Part shown: piece by piece, positions 21,793-28,749 of the stretch
Layout of the letters: the number at the start of each line of letters is the position of its first letter
How positions within the stretch are numbered: the first letter of the stretch is position 1
Assembly (NCBI GenBank): GCA_945885345.1
Contig: CAMCYP010000035.1
Span: forward strand, 1-35,234
Direction: 5' to 3'
DNA from: Bordetella parapertussis
GTDB taxonomy: Bacteria; Pseudomonadota; Gammaproteobacteria; Burkholderiales; SG8-41
Length of the DNA: 35,234 nt
Position numbers and translations under genes: made by a program
The notes under the pieces: generated by a model
Database searches by the model: none
What the model saw: only the letters and a program-made list of their open reading frames with translations
Told to the model about the DNA's origin: nothing

Positions 21793-24212
21793 GACAATGT
21801 CCCGGTTCCGGCGATCCGGTTTTTTTCGTATTCGGCAACAAACTCCGGCAATGCCGTCTGAACCTTTTCCAGCAATCCAGTCCAGTCACCCGGACGATCC
21901 TGCCGGAACAACCGCATGCCCGGATACCACAGGCTCTGCTCCGTCTCGCGAAACCAGTACCAGAGCAGAGCATCACCCCGGGGCAGCAATGTCCATACTG
22001 GAACACCCATCGCGCCGGCAAAATGCACGGTGCTGTTACTCGTTGATATAACCATATCCATGGCAGCCACCTGGGCAGAAAATCCGTCCAGATCTTTCAG
22101 TGCATCCACCTCTTTGTCCTGCAATACCTTCACGCCGTGATCACGCTCCAGCCGCGCCAACTCCTCCCCGCAATCCCCGTATTGGAGATTGACAAAGGTA
22201 ACGCCCGGGAATTTCAGTAACGGCACCCAAGCTGACAGAGGCAGGCTTTTCCTTGCACCCACCTTGTAATTGCTGCTGCGCCAGGAAATGCCGATGATTG
22301 GCCCGGAACCGGAACCACGATAGCGTTTTCTCAACTCAACAACCCGGGCCGCGTCAGGCATCAGATAGGGGCCTCGCCAGGTAAAGTCTTCCAGGCGCCG
22401 GCGCAGCCAGCGACACAGCGAGCCCAGAGGACTCTGCCAGTGCGTTTGCGCGATTGAGGGGTGCACCTGATCGCTACGCGCAACAACTTGCGCCTGCGGA
22501 AACGAGCGCGAAAACAGCGGCACCAGCCGTGCCTCACATTCCACAATGAGGCGAACACCTTTGGCCATCAAATCAGAAATCATGCCGGCGTAGAGAATGA
22601 CATCCCCCACACCCTGTTCCTGCCATACAACCATGGACTCCCCGGATAACGATTCACCCCGCCACGGGACATGCTGATCCTGGTGCCGCAGGGCATTGAA
22701 GCCTTTCATCTTCCAGCGATGCTCGTAGCCGTTCCAGCCCTCCTGAAATCGTTGCTGCGACAGGTACAACAACGATAAATTGTAGTGCGCGAAGTCCTGC
22801 GCCGGATCGAGTTCAAGTACCTTCTGATAAATCTCCTCTGCCTCGGCAAAACGCTCCGTTTCATGCATCAACAGCGCCAGATTGGTCATGGTGCCTGTGC
22901 TGTCCGGCCGCAGCCTCAATGCCTGCCGGTAAGCGGCTTCGGACCGGATGGGACGACCGGTTTCCTTGTAAAGCGTACCCACGCGATTATGTGCATCGGC
23001 AAGATCAGGTTGCAGTACCAGCGCGCAATCGAGCAAAGTTTCGGCCTCGGCGTGCCGCCCGTTGTCCAGCAGAAATCCACCGAGGTTGTAGTGCGCCGCC
23101 GCCGACTGTGGGTCCAGCGCCAGCGCCCTGCGAAACAGGGATTCCGCTTCCTCCAGCCGCCGCCCGCCGCCATGCAGCAGGGCGGCGAGATTGCCGCAGG
23201 CCTCGGGATAATCCGGCTTCAGTTCCAGCGCGCGGCGATAAGCCGCTTCGGCCTCCGCGCTACGATTTGTCTTGCCGTAGATGTTGGCCAGGTTGAAATG
23301 CACGCTTGCATTGTCCGGCTCCAGGGACAGTGCCCGCAGATGCACTCTCTCCGCGTCTTCGAGACGCGCCTGATCATCCAGCAGCAGACCGAGATTGCTC
23401 CAGGCCCGCATGAAATCGGGTTTTGCCGCGATTGCAGCGCGATACGCCGCTTCAGCTTCTGTAGCGCGCCCCTGCGCCTTGAGCAGCACACCCAGGTTAT
23501 TGTGGGCATCAGCATAATCGGGCTGCAATTCCAGCGTACGCCGGTAAGCTTCCTCTGCCTCACCGGCGCGCCCCATGCCGAACAACAGAAGACCGAGGTT
23601 GTTGCAGGCTTCGACGTTACCCGGTTGCAGCGCGAGCGTTCGGCGACAAGCTTCAACGGCATCGGCTCCCCGCTGCAGCCTCGCCAGCACCACACCGAAC
23701 CTTAACCAGAGATCGGCATCCTCGGAGCGCAGTTGCAAGGCATTACGGTAGGCATCTTCGGCTTCGATCATGCGCCCTGCCGCGAACAGGCGGTCTCCCA
23801 GTGCAACGGAAGGTAGCGCCTGATCCGGGGCCAGTCTTACCGCATCACGAGTCGCGACAATCGCCTCGTCATGCCGCCCCTGCCTCTCCAGCACCATCGC
23901 GAGGTTACTGTAATACTCAGGCAGTGCCTGCAGTTTGATGGACTTCCGGATCAGACGTTCAGCCTGCGCCAGGTCTCCGGTCTGGCTGTGGCTGACCCCC
24001 AGAAAGTGCAGGGCTGGCGCATGATCCGGAATTTGATCAAGGATCCGGGAGTAGGCAAGCTGTGCTTCCGGAAAATGACCGGCCTGGTGCGCGCCCAATG
24101 CCGCCTGGAAGGCCTCATCCACTGCAGCATTACCCGTACTGCGCGGCAACCGGGAGTCGCCGCCGTTATTCCCTGTGACAGCCCGCCAAGCGTCCTGCAA
24201 CAGCTTTTTCAT
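21789..24212 (-). CDS. TPR protein with C-terminal GT9-like glycosyltransferase domain
   Basis: This 807-residue protein consists of about 13-14 TPRs (roughly residues 30-490) and a C-terminal domain (about 500-790) of the GT9/ADP-heptose-transferase-like type. That domain shows WRGESLSGESMVVWQEQGVGD, and late DMVISTSNSTVHFAGAMGVPVWTLL at the donor-site region. Such TPR-GT proteins commonly accompany SPINDLY-like enzymes in betaproteobacteria. ATG 24212 is 15 bp after the stop of the small hypothetical gene. It is coupled by a 4-bp overlap to GT41 copy 2. Real glycosyltransferase activity, rather than a scaffolding role, cannot be decided from the sequence. Confidence 0.9.
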   Translation of the reverse strand: MKKLLQDAWRAVTGNNGGDSRLPRSTGNAAVDEAFQAALGAHQAGHFPEAQLAYSRILDQIPDHAPALHFLGVSHSQTGDLAQAERLIRKSIKLQALPEYYSNLAMVLERQGRHDEAIVATRDAVRLAPDQALPSVALGDRLFAAGRMIEAEDAYRNALQLRSEDADLWLRFGVVLARLQRGADAVEACRRTLALQPGNVEACNNLGLLLFGMGRAGEAEEAYRRTLELQPDYADAHNNLGVLLKAQGRATEAEAAYRAAIAAKPDFMRAWSNLGLLLDDQARLEDAERVHLRALSLEPDNASVHFNLANIYGKTNRSAEAEAAYRRALELKPDYPEACGNLAALLHGGGRRLEEAESLFRRALALDPQSAAAHYNLGGFLLDNGRHAEAETLLDCALVLQPDLADAHNRVGTLYKETGRPIRSEAAYRQALRLRPDSTGTMTNLALLMHETERFAEAEEIYQKVLELDPAQDFAHYNLSLLYLSQQRFQEGWNGYEHRWKMKGFNALRHQDQHVPWRGESLSGESMVVWQEQGVGDVILYAGMISDLMAKGVRLIVECEARLVPLFSRSFPQAQVVARSDQVHPSIAQTHWQSPLGSLCRWLRRRLEDFTWRGPYLMPDAARVVELRKRYRGSGSGPIIGISWRSSNYKVGARKSLPLSAWVPLLKFPGVTFVNLQYGDCGEELARLERDHGVKVLQDKEVDALKDLDGFSAQVAAMDMVISTSNSTVHFAGAMGVPVWTLLPRGDALLWYWFRETEQSLWYPGMRLFRQDRPGDWTGLLEKVQTALPEFVAEYEKNRIAGTGTLS

Positions 24213-24227
24213 GGAATTAAAGCAGTA

Positions 24228-24551
24228 CTATTCTTTGCGCCTGACAGGAGTAATTGCCAACAACACGTCGTAAGTCATCGCATCAACAAACTGGGCATCG
24301 TAACCGGCATCACGTAACTCCCACTTGAACGTATTGCCCAAGTGGGCTTTTTTGTACCAGTTGATCTTGTGCGTCCGGGCAAACGCCGCAGTTCTTGCAA
24401 TGATGGCATCACGGGTATTGTGCAATCTTTCCGGCGTCGTTCTTTTGCCCCCCCCGCTTGACGGTGGCGGCAATCGCCCGATGAGATCCTTCGCGAGGGC
24501 ACGCGAAAATTCCTCAACTTCAGCGGTGTCGAACCAATTCAGGATTGCCAT
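24228..24551 (-). CDS. Small hypothetical protein in the glycosylation operon
   Basis: This is a 107-residue soluble protein, highly charged, with no signal peptide or membrane segment. I recognise no family. Visible features are an acidic start (DTAEVEEFSRALAKDL), a Pro/Gly-rich turn (about 28-36) and a basic middle. It is first in a tight block: 15 bp to the TPR-GT9 gene, then two 4-bp overlaps. This suggests a role with the glycosyltransferases, perhaps as a substrate or adaptor (inference from position only). Confidence 0.72.
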   Translation of the reverse strand: MAILNWFDTAEVEEFSRALAKDLIGRLPPPSSGGGKRTTPERLHNTRDAIIARTAAFARTHKINWYKKAHLGNTFKWELRDAGYDAQFVDAMTYDVLLAITPVRRKE

Positions 24552-24616
24552 CGTCAGTCGGATATTCCGGTTGGTTGCAAATTGAAAATTCTGGCAAGGG
24601 CGAGGCGTTACTTGAA

Positions 24617-24680
24617 ATCACAAACCAAATCAGCACTTTTCGACGGTGCATTGATACTTTATCACAGGCCAAGTCAGCAG
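24617..24680. repeat. 20-bp direct repeat upstream of the glycosylation operon
   Basis: ATCACAAACCAAATCAGCAC (24617-24636) and ATCACAGGCCAAGTCAGCAG (24661-24680) agree at 16 of 20 positions and are 44 bp apart, about four helical turns. They lie in the 166-bp gap between the ligase-like gene and the small hypothetical gene, upstream of the latter. They may be paired regulator sites. No clear promoter was recognised there. Confidence 0.5.
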
Positions 24681-24717
24681 CGCGTTGCGCCGGGACGCGC
24701 CGGATTCGAACATGCAA

Positions 24718-26205
24718 CTAGCGGTTGATCCAGCCAAGCGCCCAGAATCGCGGTAACAGGGTGGGCTCCGGAGTCTGGCTGCCTAGATAGATCTTCTGGC
24801 GTTCGGCGAGATGGCCGATTTCCGGCGCGACCCCCCAAACCACCGCGCTGACCGCAACAATTGCCGTAATCACCAGGATCGTCCGCCCCCTGCCGCTGTT
24901 GCCCTGGATCTGAGTTGCAGCAGCCTGCGTCATGCCCAGCGCCCAGCCGCACAACAATGCGAGCAAGGTCTGGCTGACAGGCATGACAAGAACGCCGTCA
25001 ACCATGGCCTGCGCAGCGGCACCCGTCAGTGCAGCGAGCATGGCGATGTGAATCAAGTGCCCACGATCCTGCTGCCTTGCGGCATGACGGACGTGACCGG
25101 CAAAAGCCAGGCCCCCGGCGGCAAATACCGCAGTGAACAGGAGTGCCGCAGGGATGCCCCACTCTGCCATGAATTGCAGAATCATGTTGTGCGGGTGCGC
25201 CGCAACAGCATTTGCATGATAGGCAAAATGCATGGGGCCGATGCCGAACAGCGGATGCTCCCTGATGAATCCAAGAGCGTCGGACCAGATGATCCCGCGC
25301 AGCGAGAGCGACATGATGTCCTGCGTACGATGCAAAAAAAACGCCGGCTCTCCAAGCAGATACGGTACCAGCAGCACAAATACGGCGTAACAGCCGAGGC
25401 CGCAGCAAAACGCGGCAATCTGCCATTTGATCCATCTGTGGCTGGCTGATCCGCCATACACCAGCACGGCCAGAACGCCCGCGATCAGCGCGACCCATGT
25501 GCCGCGGGTGCCCGAAGCCACGACGAGCATCCACCACAATACCGGCACAATACCCAGCAACACGCGTTGCCGCAGAGATGCGCCCCACCACAGTGCCGGC
25601 AACAACAAAAACGGCAACAACATGGTCTGCACATGACCAAAAAAGCGGATATTGGAAAATCCGGTAAACAACTCGCTGACGTTGAATCCCATGCCATAGC
25701 GGGCGCCGATAGTCAGCATCATCAAATACACGACGATTGCTTTGACCGCATATGCCGAGGCAGTCGCATAGAATATCAACACCAACAGCCGTTGCAGTGG
25801 TTGCCTGCCCGTTCGCATCCCGGCTGCAACGCCCAGCACCACGAGCAGCAACAGCAGCAACATGGCCCATTCGAGTAATGCCCAGCGCCAGATCGGTGCC
25901 TGCAGGCTGGAGTAAATCCCCAGGGAAAATGCCGCGAACAGTGCGCTGCGGCTCCACCGCGGAATTGCCATCCAGGTCGCAACAACTGCACGAGCCACGC
26001 CGGGCAAGGCCAGTCCGGCCACGAAAATGCCCAGCAAGACCAGCTGGGCGATGCGCTGCCCATCATGCCAGGTGAGATCAGCGGCAAAATCGACGTTGGG
26101 CGCAAGAAAGACGTAGCTGGCGACAGCCAGCAGGGGCCACGACGCTGGTTGCGTAATAACCATCCGCCAGCGGCCAAATTCTTCGCGCAGACTGTCAGTC
26201 AACAT
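24718..26205 (-). CDS. O-antigen ligase-like membrane protein, possible pilin O-glycosyltransferase
   Basis: This 495-residue polytopic membrane protein has about 10-12 hydrophobic segments and the Wzy_C/O-antigen-ligase region: SGTRGTWVAL before a helix, and the large periplasmic loop with REHPLFGIGPMHFAYHANAVAAHPHNMILQF. The GIGP motif and the His pair are typical of WaaL/PglL/PilO enzymes, which transfer a lipid-linked glycan to lipid A or to a protein. Its place directly downstream of pilA, as with TfpO in Pseudomonas, favours a pilin-modifying role (inference). A terminator separates the two genes. There is no clear ribosome site; a hairpin (26214-26233) lies 8 bp before the ATG. Confidence 0.85.
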   Translation of the reverse strand: MLTDSLREEFGRWRMVITQPASWPLLAVASYVFLAPNVDFAADLTWHDGQRIAQLVLLGIFVAGLALPGVARAVVATWMAIPRWSRSALFAAFSLGIYSSLQAPIWRWALLEWAMLLLLLLVVLGVAAGMRTGRQPLQRLLVLIFYATASAYAVKAIVVYLMMLTIGARYGMGFNVSELFTGFSNIRFFGHVQTMLLPFLLLPALWWGASLRQRVLLGIVPVLWWMLVVASGTRGTWVALIAGVLAVLVYGGSASHRWIKWQIAAFCCGLGCYAVFVLLVPYLLGEPAFFLHRTQDIMSLSLRGIIWSDALGFIREHPLFGIGPMHFAYHANAVAAHPHNMILQFMAEWGIPAALLFTAVFAAGGLAFAGHVRHAARQQDRGHLIHIAMLAALTGAAAQAMVDGVLVMPVSQTLLALLCGWALGMTQAAATQIQGNSGRGRTILVITAIVAVSAVVWGVAPEIGHLAERQKIYLGSQTPEPTLLPRFWALGWINR

Positions 26206-26213
26206 GATGTAAA

Positions 26214-26233
26214 GCGGTCATTTGCATGACCGC
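26214..26233 (-). promoter_or_regulatory. Perfect inverted repeat in the leader of the ligase-like gene
   Basis: GCGGTCAT and ATGACCGC (8-bp arms, 4-nt loop) form a perfect stem-loop ending 8 bp before the ATG at 26205, where a ribosome site would normally lie. It could be an operator or an mRNA hairpin limiting translation. Confidence 0.5.
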
Positions 26234-26315
26234 AATGATCGTCGGATTCACCCGCAAGTGCCCATCCGGAAAATCTGCGCCCATCTGAAGGTGGTTGTGC
26301 AATGCAGAGGTCAAA

Positions 26316-26342
26316 AAAAACCCCGGCAGAACCGGGGTTTTT
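26316..26342 (-). terminator. Intrinsic terminator downstream of pilA
   Basis: A strong stem AAAAACCCCGG / CCGGGGTTTTT with a 5-nt loop (26327-26331) lies 20 bp after the pilA stop. In the pilA direction it is followed by a T-run; A/T tracts on both sides make it potentially bidirectional. Confidence 0.88.
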
Positions 26343-26362
26343 CTCTTGCAACAGACGATGGA

Positions 26363-26806
26363 TCAGGTGCCCACGCCAGTTTTCGATTTTCCACAAGTGC
26401 CGTCATTCGTATAAGCCCAAGTCACGGAAGTGGTGCCGGCGGACGGGCTAAGGGTAAGAACGCAACTACCCACTGCAGCTTTGCCAGCTATAACAAGAGC
26501 ACCCGTGCCAGCGGTTTGCGTAAGGGCTGAAATATTGCTTGATCCCACTGTTATATCCGGGAAAGTCGTGCCGGTCGCACTGATCACCTGGGCCGACGAA
26601 TCGCACAGGGTGATCATGCCATTGTTGTTCTGCAGGCATTCTGCAATGGCGGTTTTGTAGGACTGAACGCGGGCAATATTGTCCTGCCATTTCGCACGCG
26701 TGATGTAGTCCTGATACTGCGGAATGGCGATGGCCGCCAGAATGCCGATAATCGCGACCACGATCATCAGTTCGATCAGCGTAAAGCCTTTTTGCATGTT
26801 TCTCAT
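26363..26806 (-). CDS. pilA: Type IV major pilin PilA
   Basis: The 147-residue prepilin has a 7-residue leader and the class type IVa signature [28 protein letters not shown] (Gly at -1, Phe at +1, Glu at +5). Two Cys pairs follow ([13 protein letters not shown], and SCVLT ... GTC near the C-terminus); the last forms the usual disulfide loop. The ATG at 26806 is chosen because GGGAG lies 8 nt upstream. Longer in-frame extension to 26908 runs through the promoter and is rejected. It is flanked by a strong terminator and a sigma-54 promoter, so it is transcribed alone. Downstream lies a ligase-like gene that may glycosylate it. Confidence 0.95.
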   Translation of the reverse strand: MRNMQKGFTLIELMIVVAIIGILAAIAIPQYQDYITRAKWQDNIARVQSYKTAIAECLQNNNGMITLCDSSAQVISATGTTFPDITVGSSNISALTQTAGTGALVIAGKAAVGSCVLTLSPSAGTTSVTWAYTNDGTCGKSKTGVGT

Positions 26807-26866
26807 CGTAGATACTCCCAGAAAATTAAAAAATTTGAGCAGGACTGACCCCGCTGCCCCTATATA

Positions 26867-26882
26867 TGCAAGGGGCGTACCA
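26867..26882 (-). promoter_or_regulatory. Sigma-54 (RpoN) promoter of pilA
   Basis: The minus strand reads TGGTACGCCCCTTGCA (26882-26867), matching TGGCACG-N4-TTGCA with a single mismatch and correct GG-GC spacing. Transcription would begin near 26856, about 50 nt before the pilA ATG. RpoN/PilSR control of pilA is well known in proteobacteria. Confidence 0.8.
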
Positions 26883-26921
26883 CCCCAGCCAGACAAATCG
26901 ACCACCACAGCGAAAATTATC

Positions 26922-26934
26922 TAAGTATTTGATT
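26922..26934 (-). promoter_or_regulatory. IHF-binding site upstream of the pilA promoter
   Basis: AATCAAATACTTA (minus strand, 26934-26922) is a perfect match to WATCAANNNNTTR. It lies in an A/T-rich stretch about 65-80 bp upstream of the predicted start. This is the usual place for DNA bending between an enhancer-bound activator such as PilR and RpoN polymerase. The rest of the 298-bp gap (26807-27104) holds no gene. Confidence 0.65.
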
Positions 26935-27062
26935 TATATACGTAATTTTTACATTTTTTATAGCTATGCCGCCTGATCGTGAATTCAGTCACGCGAGACT
27001 GGGGTTTGGCCGAACATCAAAATTCCACAATGCGTAAGCCGAAAATTCTTTTGGCGCTTTGC

Positions 27063-27087
27063 GTCACGACGTGACATTTTTCGTCAC
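27063..27087. promoter_or_regulatory. Cluster of GTCAC/GTGAC half-sites upstream of pilA
   Basis: GTCACGACGTGAC (27063-27075) is a perfect 13-bp inverted repeat, and a further CGTCAC follows at 27082-27087. With the middle half-site this also forms GTGAC-N7-GTCAC on the minus strand. It lies about 210 bp upstream of the predicted pilA start and 18 bp past the HD-GYP stop. It may be an enhancer/activator site; no T-run suggests a terminator on the minus strand. Confidence 0.4.
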
Positions 27088-27104
27088 ATCGGCCATCCCA
27101 GACA

Positions 27105-28724
27105 TCAGGGACCGGGCGGCGGCTGATACCCCGGAATCCGCGCGACATCCACGACATCAATCTGCTCCGGATCGAGAAATTCCTCTGCGTATTTCTCGTA
27201 AACCTTCTCCCACATGAATACATCGAACAGGTCGGGATCAACATGGCCATTGAGCTTGAACTTGCCGAGTATGGTCAATGATTCGGTCAACGTCTTGCCC
27301 TTCTTGTAGGGCCGGTCTTTCGCCGTCAGCGCCTCAAAAATATCGGCAATGCCCATGCAGCGCGCCTGCACCGACATCTGCTCCCGCTTCAGTCCCCGCG
27401 GATAACCCTTGCCGTCCATGCGCTCATGGTGGCCGCCGGCATATTCAGGCACCCGCTTCAGATGCCGCGGCCATGGCAATGATTCGAGCATCTGTATGGT
27501 GACGTCGATATGGTGGTTGATGATCTGCCGCTCGGCGGCAGTGAGGGTCCCGGCGCGTATGGTCAGGTTTTCGATTTCGTCACTTGCCAGGAAATCGCCG
27601 ATGCTGCCATCCGGGCGCTGCCAGCGGTAGCGGGCCGCGATCGCCTTGACCCGGGCGACATCCTCATCGCGCATGGACTCACCGCCGACATTAGTCCGGC
27701 GCAGGAATTCACGGTCCTGCTCGATATCGCGCAACAGGGCTTCGGTCGCCGACGCCGACGCACTGCCGGTCAACAGCGCCAGCTGGGCATCGCGCTTGAT
27801 CACCTCAAAGCGCGTATCGATCAGTTCGATACGGTCATAAATCGTCTGCAGCTTGGTCGCCTTGTCAACGACGTGAACGGGGGTCGTCACTTTCCCGCAA
27901 TCGTGCAGCAAGCCGGCGATCTTCAGCTCGTAGCGGTCAAGATCGCTCATTGTAAAATCCTTGAGCGGCCCGACCTGGCAGTTGTTGACCGCCTCGGCCA
28001 GCAGCAAGGTCAGCGTCGGCACCCGCTCACAATGCCCGCCCGTGTACGGCGACTTGTCATCGATCGCGGCATTGATCATCTGGATGAATGATTCGAACAG
28101 GCTTTCCAGGTGATTGATCAGCAGCCGGTTGGTCAGCGCAATCGCCGCCTGCGAGGCCAGCGATTCCGCCAGTTGTTGGTCGTTTTCCGAGAACGGCACC
28201 ACTTCCCCGGTTATGCGGCTCTTGGCATTGATCAACTGCAGTACGCCGATGATTTCATTCTCGTGATTCTTCATCGGCACGGTCAGGAATGACGTGGAAC
28301 GATACCCGGTCTTCTTGTCAAAATTCTTGGTGCCTGAGAAATCGAATCCGGCTTCCGAATAGGCATCCGCCACATTGACCGAGCAGTCATGATGCACGGC
28401 ATAAGTCGCAACCATGCTGTTGATGGCGTTACCGTCCTTGTCGAACAGATTGACCGGATAAAACGGGATGTCCACGCCACTGGTGCCGCCCATGGCAATG
28501 CCCAGCGTGTCATTGCGCATGATTTCGAAGCGCAGCGACCGCTCGTCGGACATGCGGTAAAGCGTGCCGCCGTCGGCGCTGGTGATGTCTTTTGCCGCAA
28601 TCAGGATGGCTTCGAGCAGCCGGTTGATGTCGCGCTCCCGCGACAGCGCGACGCCGATGCGCAATAACTCACCGAGCCGATGGGCAAGCTCGGTTGCCGC
28701 CGGCAGAAGTTCCGGTTGGTTCAT
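27105..28724 (-). CDS. GAF-HD-GYP cyclic-di-GMP phosphodiesterase
   Basis: This 539-residue cytoplasmic protein has a GAF sensor domain (about residues 25-200) and an HD-GYP domain (about 215-515) that is expected to hydrolyse c-di-GMP. Catalytic motifs are intact: GGHCERV (His231), LLHDCGK (274-278), INHH, and HHERMDGKGYPRG. An insertion of roughly 90 residues lies between HDCGK and INHH, longer than in the minimal domain. It is the last gene of the signalling operon, 25 bp after the GAF-ATPase gene, and directly upstream of pilA. Its GAF domain is of the same general kind as that of the ATPase, suggesting a shared ligand (inference). Confidence 0.93.
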   Translation of the reverse strand: MNQPELLPAATELAHRLGELLRIGVALSRERDINRLLEAILIAAKDITSADGGTLYRMSDERSLRFEIMRNDTLGIAMGGTSGVDIPFYPVNLFDKDGNAINSMVATYAVHHDCSVNVADAYSEAGFDFSGTKNFDKKTGYRSTSFLTVPMKNHENEIIGVLQLINAKSRITGEVVPFSENDQQLAESLASQAAIALTNRLLINHLESLFESFIQMINAAIDDKSPYTGGHCERVPTLTLLLAEAVNNCQVGPLKDFTMSDLDRYELKIAGLLHDCGKVTTPVHVVDKATKLQTIYDRIELIDTRFEVIKRDAQLALLTGSASASATEALLRDIEQDREFLRRTNVGGESMRDEDVARVKAIAARYRWQRPDGSIGDFLASDEIENLTIRAGTLTAAERQIINHHIDVTIQMLESLPWPRHLKRVPEYAGGHHERMDGKGYPRGLKREQMSVQARCMGIADIFEALTAKDRPYKKGKTLTESLTILGKFKLNGHVDPDLFDVFMWEKVYEKYAEEFLDPEQIDVVDVARIPGYQPPPGP

Positions 28725-28749
28725 GGAGGTCAGGACGACGGAAGAGAGT

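Noticed and set aside
24680..24717. tRNA T-loop-like sequence (GTTCGAATCC on the minus strand at 24711-24702)
   Set aside because: The T-stem does not pair, and no acceptor, anticodon arm or CCA is present. The upstream part is the ligase-like coding sequence. A tRNA fragment left by an integration event cannot be supported.
26807..26908. N-terminal extension of the pilin frame
   Set aside because: The extension covers the sigma-54 promoter, and a good ribosome site precedes the ATG at 26806, giving the normal short prepilin leader.
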